NCBI GenBank assembly: GCA_016714985.1
Contig: JADKBS010000014.1
Span: forward strand, 137,769 to 201,768
Length of the DNA: 64,000 nucleotides
From: Saprospiraceae bacterium
GTDB lineage: Bacteria; Bacteroidota; Bacteroidia; Chitinophagales; Saprospiraceae
Reading direction: 5' to 3'
How positions within the stretch are numbered: the first letter of the stretch is position 1; the number at the start of each line of letters is the position of its first letter. The notes beneath the pieces are model-generated. The model did no database searches. It was not told where the DNA came from and worked only from the letters and a program-made list of their open reading frames with translations. Positions 22,404-28,924 of the stretch are shown piece by piece. A program made the position numbers and the translations under genes.

Positions 22404-22771
22404 TGTTTAACTTTTTCGATTTCGTCTAAAAGCGCTTGAGTATATGACTCCGTAGCGATTTTGAACATGTTCAGTTTGTAATCTGGGTAACGGGCATCCA
22501 ATTGAAATTGGTTCATTTGGCTCAGCAACCGCAGTTGGTCAACCGATGGCAACAACTTAGTTTGCGAGGATAGAAGTAGGAGATTGTGCGTTTTGGGAGG
22601 AAAATCTACCGTGTTGTCTTTCACAAAATGTGCTTTCAGCAATTTTTCCAAAACCAAATGAGCAAAAAATAAGCTGTGCAAATAATCGCCTTTTTCAAAC
22701 AAATGGCTTGCCGCTTCCCAATCTTTGGAAGCGGTTGTCGCCCAATATTTGACATAATCAGCTTTGTTCAT
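22382..22771 (-). CDS. HEPN-domain protein (toxin partner of MNT)
   Basis: A 129-residue all-helical HEPN protein: YWATTASKDWEAASHLFEKGDY, LHSLFFAHLVLEKLLKAHFV, then FPPKTHNLLLLSSQTKL and the conserved LDARYPDYK. The canonical R-x4-6-H RNase motif of HepT is not obvious; the ARYPDY form belongs to the PF05168-like branch, whose activity is less clear. It overlaps the nucleotidyltransferase gene and is probably co-translated with it. Toxin activity is inferred from pairing, not from a visible active site. Confidence 0.85.
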   Translation of the reverse strand: MNKADYVKYWATTASKDWEAASHLFEKGDYLHSLFFAHLVLEKLLKAHFVKDNTVDFPPKTHNLLLLSSQTKLLPSVDQLRLLSQMNQFQLDARYPDYKLNMFKIATESYTQALLDEIEKVKQWLENSL

Positions 22772-22816
22772 TTATTTGATTATTGGACAAAAATAATGGG
22801 TTAAGTTGACTTTTTG

Positions 22817-23719
22817 ATGCAAGCAATTAAAATTCAAAACATCACCAAATCCTTCGGCAAGGTGAAAGCCGTGGATAATGTCAGCTTCGACGTGCGGCCC
22901 GGCGAGCTGTTCGGCCTCATCGGGCCGGATGGGGCGGGCAAGACGACGCTGTTCCGCATCCTCGCCACGCTGCTACTGCCGGATGCGGGCGAGGCCGCTG
23001 TGCTTGGTTTTGATACCGTGAGGGATTACGTTGAAATCAGGCGACGGATAGGCTATATGCCGGGACGCTTCTCGCTTTACCAAGACCTGACGGTGCAGGA
23101 GAACCTGGCGTTTTTCGCCGCCATTTTCGGGACGAGCATCGAGGAGAACTACCATTTGATTCAGGAGATTTACGACCAATTGAAGCCCTTCAAAAACCGC
23201 CGGGCAGGGGCACTTTCCGGGGGCATGAAGCAGAAGCTGGCATTGAGCTGTGCCCTCATCCACCAGCCCGAACTGCTGCTGCTCGATGAGCCGACTACGG
23301 GTGTGGACGCCGTGAGCCGCAAGGAGTTCTGGGATATGCTCGACAGGATTAAAGCACTGGGAATCAGTATTTTAGTAAGCACGCCGTACATGGACGAGGC
23401 GAGCCGTTGCGATCGCATTGCCCTTATCCAGCATGGCCGAATCCTGTCATTGGACACGCCCGACGGCCTGTTGCGGAGCTACCAAAAACCGCTGCTGGCC
23501 GTGCGGACGGCAAGCATGTACCAGTTGATTCAAGACCTGCGGGCGTATGAAATGACGGACACGGCCTTTCCCTTCGGCGAGTACCTGCACCTGACCACGA
23601 AGGGTAGGGTGGAGGAGGGAGCAGTCACTGATTTTTTGCGGAGCAAAGGGCATGAAAAAATAGAGGTGAAGCAAGCGGAGGCGACGGTGGAGGATTGTTT
23701 TATGGCGTTGATGCAGTGA
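22817..23719 (+). CDS. ABC-2 exporter ATPase, first subunit
   Basis: A 301-residue nucleotide-binding protein with Walker A GPDGAGKTTLF, a Q-loop region (IGYMPGRFSLYQDLTVQENLAF), signature LSGGMKQKLALSCALIHQP, Walker B LLLLDEPTTGVD and the switch region ILVSTPYMDEASRCD. It corresponds to the N-terminal half of YbhF-type double ATPases, here a separate gene. ATG 22817 is used rather than an overlapping TTG. It powers the permeases at 26199 and 27406 together with the second ATPase. Confidence 0.93.
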   Translation: MQAIKIQNITKSFGKVKAVDNVSFDVRPGELFGLIGPDGAGKTTLFRILATLLLPDAGEAAVLGFDTVRDYVEIRRRIGYMPGRFSLYQDLTVQENLAFFAAIFGTSIEENYHLIQEIYDQLKPFKNRRAGALSGGMKQKLALSCALIHQPELLLLDEPTTGVDAVSRKEFWDMLDRIKALGISILVSTPYMDEASRCDRIALIQHGRILSLDTPDGLLRSYQKPLLAVRTASMYQLIQDLRAYEMTDTAFPFGEYLHLTTKGRVEEGAVTDFLRSKGHEKIEVKQAEATVEDCFMALMQ

Positions 23720-23721
23720 TT

Positions 23722-24591
23722 TTATTGCTTGACGAACTTGAAGGGAAATAGCTGCCCGTTGGCCGCAGCGTTTCCAAGATAGATGCCGTTTGGCAGCGAC
23801 GAAACATCGAGGCGGTGGCTGGCCAGGAGGTTTTTCTTGACAAGCAATTTGCCAGCAACATCAAAGATGGAAACGCCAATTGAAGCCGTATTTTTTCCAT
23901 GAAAATCAAAAGTGATTTCATCGGAAGCTGGGTTGGGGAAGACCGACAGATTGCGGTCAGCTTGCACATTTTCCACGGAGGGGGTGAGGCCGAAGCAGGG
24001 GCCGTTGCCAATTTCGGCCAGCGGTAAGTTGTCGTCTTGGTAGCAAAGCAATTGATAAGAAAACCCATCAACGGCCACTCCCCACCAATTTTGGAAAAAG
24101 CCAAGTTCCGGGCCGAAATGTGCGTAAATTTTGGTCTGGTCGAAAAGGTCACCATCGCTTTCAAGCGTGTATTGCTGGGTTGTTTGCCCGCCGAAATCAA
24201 GGGCTTCCACAGCAGTCACCGTTAGCGGGTAGTTCCACAAGATTGGGAAATTGACCGTTTCGTTGAGTTCAAACTTGTTTTTGAAACTAAAGTAGCCTGT
24301 ATTTGAGCCGTCCCAAACCAAGAAAATGGAGTCGGTGGATTGCCGGATAAAAACATCATGGTTATCCACTTTTACGAGTGAGCTGTCCAATATCGAGCCT
24401 TTTAGCTTTTTGCAATAGTTGTTGCCGATGAGGGTGTCCTTCTCATATTTTAACACCAAAAAACCATTGAAACTGGTCCAATAGGTTTGAAAAGTATAAC
24501 TCCAGGTAGCGCCGGGCGCGGCAAATTCGGTTTGGGCCAATGATGATAAAGCTGGGAGCAACATTGCAAAAGCGAGTAAAGCATTTTTCAT
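23722..24591 (-). CDS. Secreted protein with T9SS type A sorting domain
   Basis: A 289-residue protein with a signal peptide (MKNALLAFAMLLPALSSLAQ), a central beta-rich region without recognisable family, and a C-terminal T9SS sorting domain (NLSVFPNPASDEITFDF, VSIFDVAGKLLVKKNL, LDVSSLPNGIYLGNA, FKFVKQ). It would be exported by the type IX system and anchored or released at the surface. It lies antisense between the two exporter ATPase genes, and its stop is 2 nt from the stop of the first. No link to the exporter is evident beyond position. Confidence 0.87.
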   Translation of the reverse strand: MKNALLAFAMLLPALSSLAQTEFAAPGATWSYTFQTYWTSFNGFLVLKYEKDTLIGNNYCKKLKGSILDSSLVKVDNHDVFIRQSTDSIFLVWDGSNTGYFSFKNKFELNETVNFPILWNYPLTVTAVEALDFGGQTTQQYTLESDGDLFDQTKIYAHFGPELGFFQNWWGVAVDGFSYQLLCYQDDNLPLAEIGNGPCFGLTPSVENVQADRNLSVFPNPASDEITFDFHGKNTASIGVSIFDVAGKLLVKKNLLASHRLDVSSLPNGIYLGNAAANGQLFPFKFVKQ

Positions 24592-24648
24592 GGGTGGCGT
24601 TTTATTGATAGACAGGCCGTCAAAGTTAATTGGTTTGTAAATATCCTT

Positions 24649-25371
24649 ATGGGAACTGCAATAACAGCCAAGAATTTAACCAAAAAATTCGGCGCCTTCA
24701 CCGCCGTGGACGCCATCTCGTTCGAGGTGCGGGAGGGCGAGGTTTTCGGCTTCCTCGGCGCCAACGGGGCGGGCAAGACCACCGCCATGAAGATGCTCAC
24801 GGGCCTGCTCTCGCCCACGAGCGGGGAGGGTAGTGTGGCGGGTTTCGACGTTTACAAACAAGCCGAAAAAATCAAGCGGAACATCGGTTACATGAGCCAG
24901 AAGTTCGCGCTGTACGACGACCTCACCGTGCGGGAAAACGTGCGCTTCTTTGGCGGCATCTATGGCCTGCGGCGGCGGGAGGTCTTGGATAAAACGGAGC
25001 GGCTGCTGGAAGAACTTGAACTGCAAAGCGTTGAAAAACAGCAAGTTGGCTCGCTGCCCCTCGGCTGGAAGCAGCGCTTGGCCTTCAGTGTGGCGCTGCT
25101 CCACGACCCCCGTATCGTCTTCCTCGACGAGCCTACAGGGGGCGTGGACCCCATCACCCGGCGGCAGTTCTGGGAGATGATTTACAAGGCGGCAGCACAG
25201 GGCGTCACGGTCTTCGTCACCACGCACTACATGGACGAGGCCGAGTACTGCGACCGGGTGAGCATCATGGTCAACGGCAAAATAGAGGCGCTCGACACGC
25301 CGGGGAACTTGAAGCAGGCGTACGCTGCGGGGAGCATGGATGAGGTGTTTTTGCGGTTGGCGAGAGGGTAG
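24649..25371 (+). CDS. ABC-2 exporter ATPase, second subunit
   Basis: A 240-residue ATPase with Walker A GANGAGKTTAMK, YMSQKFALYDDLTVRENVRFF, Walker B IVFLDEPTGGVD and H-loop VFVTTHYMDEAEYCD. The signature motif is LPLGWKQRLAFSVALLH in place of LSGGQ. That substitution is normal for the C-terminal ATPase half of YbhF-type exporters, so it supports orthology rather than decay. It pairs with the ATPase at 22817. A T9SS cargo gene and a PIN cassette interrupt the operon on either side. Confidence 0.93.
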   Translation: MGTAITAKNLTKKFGAFTAVDAISFEVREGEVFGFLGANGAGKTTAMKMLTGLLSPTSGEGSVAGFDVYKQAEKIKRNIGYMSQKFALYDDLTVRENVRFFGGIYGLRRREVLDKTERLLEELELQSVEKQQVGSLPLGWKQRLAFSVALLHDPRIVFLDEPTGGVDPITRRQFWEMIYKAAAQGVTVFVTTHYMDEAEYCDRVSIMVNGKIEALDTPGNLKQAYAAGSMDEVFLRLARG

Positions 25372-25397
25372 GGGGTTACGATTTCGTGATTTATGAT

Positions 25398-25895
25398 TTA
25401 CGAATTCTCCCCAGCCAATTCTAAGATTTTTTGATACACATTGGCTGCAAGCCGAAAGTTGGCTTGTATGATGCAACGGTCAAGCACTGGCTTGACGATT
25501 GAAATAATGCCAAATGATTTTGCTTGTATGAGCACACCGCCAAGTCCGGTGATGTTCAAGTTGAGCTTTGTCGCCACGAGCCTTGCATTCATGTCGTCGA
25601 GAATGAGCCAGTCGGCTTTCAGTTCGATGGCAAGTGCGATGGCGTAAGCTTCGCCGGGGTCAATGCTGCTGTTGTTAAGTAAATCGGAAAGTAATGGAAC
25701 AGGGGTTGGCGATTGGACTTTGAGCCAGTTAAGGCTTTTGAAAATAGCGATATCTAAGCCGAAGGCGCTCAGGGCGAGCAGTTCTTCAAGCACTTTTTCG
25801 GGGATAATGACCTCATGAAACAGTTTTTGAAGAATATCGAGTTCGCCAATGCGGGCAAGGGCGCTAAGGCAGGTGGTGTCGCTGACTACTACCAT
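25398..25895 (-). CDS. DUF3368-type PIN-domain protein (toxin)
   Basis: A 165-residue PIN-fold nuclease. It has the first acidic motif VVVSDTTCLSALARIG, the helix LQKLFHEVIIPEKVLEEL, the second acidic site IDPGEAYAIALAIEL, LILDDMNARLVA with the third acidic pair, and LGGVLIQAKSFGII. This is the DUF3368 pattern, usually encoded with UPF0175 antitoxins, as here. ATG 25895 is used; the 32-nt overlap with the upstream UPF0175 gene fits translational coupling. Mg2+-dependent RNA cleavage is expected from the family. It lies antisense between ATPase 2 and permease 1. Confidence 0.85.
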   Translation of the reverse strand: MVVVSDTTCLSALARIGELDILQKLFHEVIIPEKVLEELLALSAFGLDIAIFKSLNWLKVQSPTPVPLLSDLLNNSSIDPGEAYAIALAIELKADWLILDDMNARLVATKLNLNITGLGGVLIQAKSFGIISIVKPVLDRCIIQANFRLAANVYQKILELAGENS

Positions 25896-26151
25896 TGGCA
25901 GGGGGGAAGTTTTTCCAATTTTTGATGTCTTGTTCCAATGCGGCAAGGTCATAGTGGATGGGGATTTTCCGCTTCCCAAGTTCATCCATGAACACCACTT
26001 TGGGTACTCCGGCGTAGGCAGCGCACCTACCCGGTGGCATGTGCCAGTTAGTGTAGAAGAAAACGGCAATATCCAAGCGAGCCTCGGCTTCCGTTTTTCC
26101 AAGCCCTTCGAAATCAGGTTCGGGTATGTTGATGATTATGCCCATTTGCAT
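25864..26151 (-). CDS. UPF0175-family antitoxin
   Basis: A ~95-residue protein with an N-terminal strand (MGIIINIPEPDF), a helix (KTEAEARLDIAVFFY) and a helix-turn-helix-like part (MPPGRCAAYAGVPKVVFMDELGKRKIPIHY). That is the UPF0175 layout of VapB-like antitoxins, which bind DNA and neutralise a PIN toxin. The PIN gene follows with a 32-nt overlap. Start could be 26151 or the ATG two codons later; the latter gives the typical MGI opening. Confidence 0.8.
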   Translation of the reverse strand: MQMGIIINIPEPDFEGLGKTEAEARLDIAVFFYTNWHMPPGRCAAYAGVPKVVFMDELGKRKIPIHYDLAALEQDIKNWKNFPPANGSSQRHHLP

Positions 26152-26198
26152 TGATTTTTAACAAAAATACGGTTTATCACAGGCTAATTGTTGGATTG

Positions 26199-27311
26199 AT
26201 GAAAAAATTCCTCGCCTTCGTCAAAAAAGAGTTCCGCCACATCCTACGGGACAAGCGGACGCTGCTCATCCTGCTGGGGATGCCCGTGGCGCAGGTCATC
26301 ATTTTTGGCTATGCCATCACCAACGAGTTCAGGAACGCCGACATCATCGTGCTCGACCAGGCGAAGGACGACCTCAGTTTCAAACTGACCCAAAAACTCA
26401 CCGCCTCCGGCCACCTCCGATTGAACGGAGCGGTGCAGAACTACGCCGACATCCACCGACAGTTCCAGACGGGCAAGGTGAAAATGGCCGTCGTCATCCC
26501 CCCCGGCTTCGACCAAGCAATTAAGCGGGGCACCGCCCAAGTCCAACTCATTGCCGACGGCAGCGAACCCAACTACGCCAGCACGCTGGTGGCTTATGCT
26601 TCGCAAATGATATCAACTTTCCAGTTGGAGCAGGCCCCAACTTCAATCCTTCAATCCCTCAATCCTTCAATCCTTGTAGAAACGAAAATGCTCTACAACC
26701 CCCAACTCGTCTCCGCCTACCTCTTCGTTCCGGGCGTGATGGCGCTCATCCTAATGCTCATATCGGCGATGATGACCTCGTTGACCATTGCACGGGAAAA
26801 GGAGTTGGGAACGATGGAACTGCTGCTCGTGTCGCCGCTGCACCCGCTGCTGATGGTGGTCGGGAAAGTGGTGCCTTATGTGTTGATAGCCTTCATGGAC
26901 GGGGTACTGGTATTGGCCGTTGGCAACCTTGTTTTCGATGTGCCCATCCGGGGGAGCATGGCTTTGTTGCTGATAATGAGTGTGTTGTATGTCTTGGCGG
27001 CACTATCGCTGGGGGTGTTCATCTCCACCAAAGCCAAGACCCAGCAGCAGGCCATGATGATGTCCTTGATGGCGCTCATGCTGCCCACAGTGCTGTTGTC
27101 CGATTTTATTTTCCCTTTGAAGTCCATGCCTGTGCCGCTGCAGGTCATCGGCAATGCCATCCCTGCGAAGTGGTTCATCGCTATTTTGAAGGACGTGATG
27201 TTGAAGGGCGTTGGCTGGCATTTCATCTGGCAAAAAGCGGCGGTGCTGGGGGGGATGTCGCTGTTTTTCTTGTTGCTCGCAATGAGGAATTTTAAAACGA
27301 GGTTGGCTTGA
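26199..27311 (+). CDS. ABC-2 type permease, first subunit
   Basis: A 370-residue permease. The N-terminal segment (LAFVKKEFRHILRDKRTLLILLGMPVAQVIIFGYAI) holds the amphipathic helix and TM1. A large periplasmic domain follows (NADIIVLDQAKDDLSFKLTQKL), then five helices with the conserved ABC2 motifs SLTIAREKELGTMELLLVSP and the GLP-type loop. It belongs to the YbhS/YbhR class and dimerises with the next gene product. A four-copy octamer repeat is embedded in the periplasmic domain coding sequence at 26641-26675. Confidence 0.92.
   Translation: MKKFLAFVKKEFRHILRDKRTLLILLGMPVAQVIIFGYAITNEFRNADIIVLDQAKDDLSFKLTQKLTASGHLRLNGAVQNYADIHRQFQTGKVKMAVVIPPGFDQAIKRGTAQVQLIADGSEPNYASTLVAYASQMISTFQLEQAPTSILQSLNPSILVETKMLYNPQLVSAYLFVPGVMALILMLISAMMTSLTIAREKELGTMELLLVSPLHPLLMVVGKVVPYVLIAFMDGVLVLAVGNLVFDVPIRGSMALLLIMSVLYVLAALSLGVFISTKAKTQQQAMMMSLMALMLPTVLLSDFIFPLKSMPVPLQVIGNAIPAKWFIAILKDVMLKGVGWHFIWQKAAVLGGMSLFFLLLAMRNFKTRLA
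26641..26675 (+). repeat. CTTCAATC octamer tandem repeat inside permease 1
   Basis: Four near-identical octamers (CTTCAATC, CTTCAATC, CCTCAATC, CTTCAATC) encode TSILQSLNPSIL in the periplasmic domain. Three octamers make 24 nt, so copy-number changes in threes keep frame, and single-copy changes do not. Confidence 0.85.
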
Positions 27312-27312
27312 G

Positions 27313-27395
27313 GGGGGCAATACGGAGGCAAAGAGGGCACAGATGGACACGGAGAATCTCTGTGTTTCTTAGTGTCCTTCGTGCCTCCATGTCAA
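27313..27395. repeat. Dispersed 'ACGGAGGCA' intergenic repeat
   Basis: The spacer between the two permease genes contains ACGGAGGCAAAGAGGGCACAG... and ...CTCTGTGTTTCTTAGTGTCC...GTGCCTCC, a loose inverted repeat. Nearly the same wording appears at 35123-35205. Such ACGGAG/CTCCGT repeats occur between genes in many Bacteroidota. Here it separates two genes of one operon, so it probably does not terminate transcription. Confidence 0.75.
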
Positions 27396-27405
27396 AAAAA
27401 TTACC

Positions 27406-28530
27406 ATGCGTATCGTACTGTTACTGCTGCAAAAAGAATTCCTGCAAATCTTCCGGAACCGGGCGATGCTGCCCATTATTTTCGTGTTCCCCATCATCCA
27501 GTTGGTCATCCTGTCCTTTGCGGCCACGCACGACGTGAAGAACATCGCCCTCGCCGTGCTCGACCAAGACCACAGCAGCACCAGCCGCCTGCTCGTGAGC
27601 AAGCTAACCGCCTCTGGCTATTTCACCCTCGCAGGTATGCCCCTCAGTGACCACCAAGGTTTTGAACTCATCGAAAAAGACGCCGCCGACGTTTTCCTCA
27701 CCATCCCCGCCCATTTCGAAAGGGACGTTTTAAAAAAGCAACCCACCAGCCTGCAAGTCCAGGTGAACGCCATCAACGGCCAAAAAGCGGGCCTGGCAGC
27801 CAGCTACGCCGGAGAGGTTTTTAAAGAATTTCGGATTTCGGATTTCGGATTCCGGATTGGGGGGGTGCCGGGGAAATCCGAAATCCGCAATCTGCAATCC
27901 GAAATCAGGTATTGGTACAACCCCTCCCTCGACTACAAGACCTTCATGGTGCCCGGTATCCTTGGCGAGCTGGTAGCCATGCTGGTGCTCATCCTCTCGG
28001 CCATGAACGTGGTGCGGGAGAAGGAAATCGGCACTATCGAGCAAATCAACGTGACGCCCATCCGCAAGTGGCAGTTCATTTTGGGCAAGCTGTTACCGTT
28101 CCTCTTCATCGGTCTCTTCGATTTGGCGCTGGGCCTCACGGTGGGCAAGCTCCTCTTCAACATCCCATTGGAGGGCGACCTCTGGCTGGTCTTCGCTTTT
28201 TGCGTTGCAAATATCTTCGCCGTGCTCGGCATCGGTTTTTTCATCTCCAACTTCGCTGACACGCAGCAGCAGGCCATGTTCATCGCCTGGTTCTTCATGG
28301 TCATTTTCATCTTGATGAGCGGTTTGTTTACGCCAATAGAATCCATGCCTGAATGGGCGCAGGCGATGACCGTCCCGAACCCCATTGCCCATTTCGTGAC
28401 GGTGATGCGGCTGGTGCTGCTCAAGGGCAGCGGCTGGGCGGACATTCGCTATAATTTCTTCGTGATGATTGGCCTGGGGGTGCTGTTCAATGCGCTGGCG
28501 GTGTGGACGTATCGGAAGACGGCGGGGTGA
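27406..28530 (+). CDS. ABC-2 type permease, second subunit
   Basis: A 374-residue permease with the same architecture: LLLLQKEFLQIFRNRAMLPIIFV then TM1, periplasmic domain (NIALAVLDQDHSSTSRLLVSKL), and a membrane domain with NVVREKEIGTIEQINVTPI and SGLFTPIESMPEWAQ. It completes the six-gene exporter. Within its periplasmic domain the segment at 27826-27906 is an inverted repeat made of GGATTTC/GAAATCC units, coding for ISDFGFRIGGVPGKSEIRN; this insertion has no counterpart in the sister permease apart from its own octamer repeat at about the same protein position. Confidence 0.92.
   Translation: MRIVLLLLQKEFLQIFRNRAMLPIIFVFPIIQLVILSFAATHDVKNIALAVLDQDHSSTSRLLVSKLTASGYFTLAGMPLSDHQGFELIEKDAADVFLTIPAHFERDVLKKQPTSLQVQVNAINGQKAGLAASYAGEVFKEFRISDFGFRIGGVPGKSEIRNLQSEIRYWYNPSLDYKTFMVPGILGELVAMLVLILSAMNVVREKEIGTIEQINVTPIRKWQFILGKLLPFLFIGLFDLALGLTVGKLLFNIPLEGDLWLVFAFCVANIFAVLGIGFFISNFADTQQQAMFIAWFFMVIFILMSGLFTPIESMPEWAQAMTVPNPIAHFVTVMRLVLLKGSGWADIRYNFFVMIGLGVLFNALAVWTYRKTAG
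27826..27906 (+). repeat. GGATTTC/GAAATCC inverted heptamer repeat inside permease 2
   Basis: Left arm 27826-27860 is built from TTTCGGA-like heptamers; right arm 27874-27906 is built from AATCCGA/AATCCGC heptamers, giving an imperfect inverted repeat around a GGGGGTGCCGGGG centre. The open frame runs through it. It sits in the extracytoplasmic domain. Confidence 0.85.
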
Positions 28531-28537
28531 AAAAGGG

Positions 28538-28719
28538 TTTGCTGCCAAGTTCCGCCTCGCCCGATAGCGCTGCGTTGACTATCCGTTGAATCAGGCCCGT
28601 CAGCACCCCGTCGGGCCCGACTAGGCTGTGCCCCGGCCTATCGCCTCCTTCTCAAAATCCTCGTAATCGAAGGCCCGGTCGGGAGGATTTGCCGTTTGCT
28701 TACTCTTGATTTTTTTCAT
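28538..28719 (-). pseudogene. Remnant of an IS256-type transposase N-terminus
   Basis: The minus strand from ATG 28719 reads MKKIKSKQTANPP then AFDYEDFEKEAIGRG before a stop. The adjacent frame continues LVGPDGVLTGLIQRIVNAAL then SGEAELGSKPF up to about 28538. Together these match the opening of IS256-family (Mutator-type) transposases: F.eF...AI, then G.DG.LT.LI..ivnAaLe.Em. Everything after the first ~60 residues is gone, including the DDE catalytic core, and there is a frame break near 28625. No inverted terminal repeats were recognised. It marks an old insertion at the end of the exporter operon. Confidence 0.62.
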
Positions 28720-28924
28720 GCGCAAAGTTTTAAGCTATGAAACTAACTTTGACACACTTTTTAGAACAGTCTCCTATGAATTCTAACCAATGAATGCTGC
28801 GACTTGCCCTACTTTCAAACATTTGCTCTATTTTTGCTTACAAACCAGTCTCGCCATTTTGCTTTTTGCCTTCGAATAACTTGGAATGGCAAACACTTCT
28901 GCATTAACACTTATTTACGTCCCA

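Noticed and set aside
24649..25371. Second ATPase as a degenerate, inactive subunit because LSGG is LPLG
   Set aside because: LPLGWKQR is the normal form in the second ATPase of YbhF-type exporters; Walker A, Walker B and the H-loop are intact.
26641..26675. Octamer array as a CRISPR
   Set aside because: Units are 8 nt, contiguous and without spacers, and lie inside a coding sequence.
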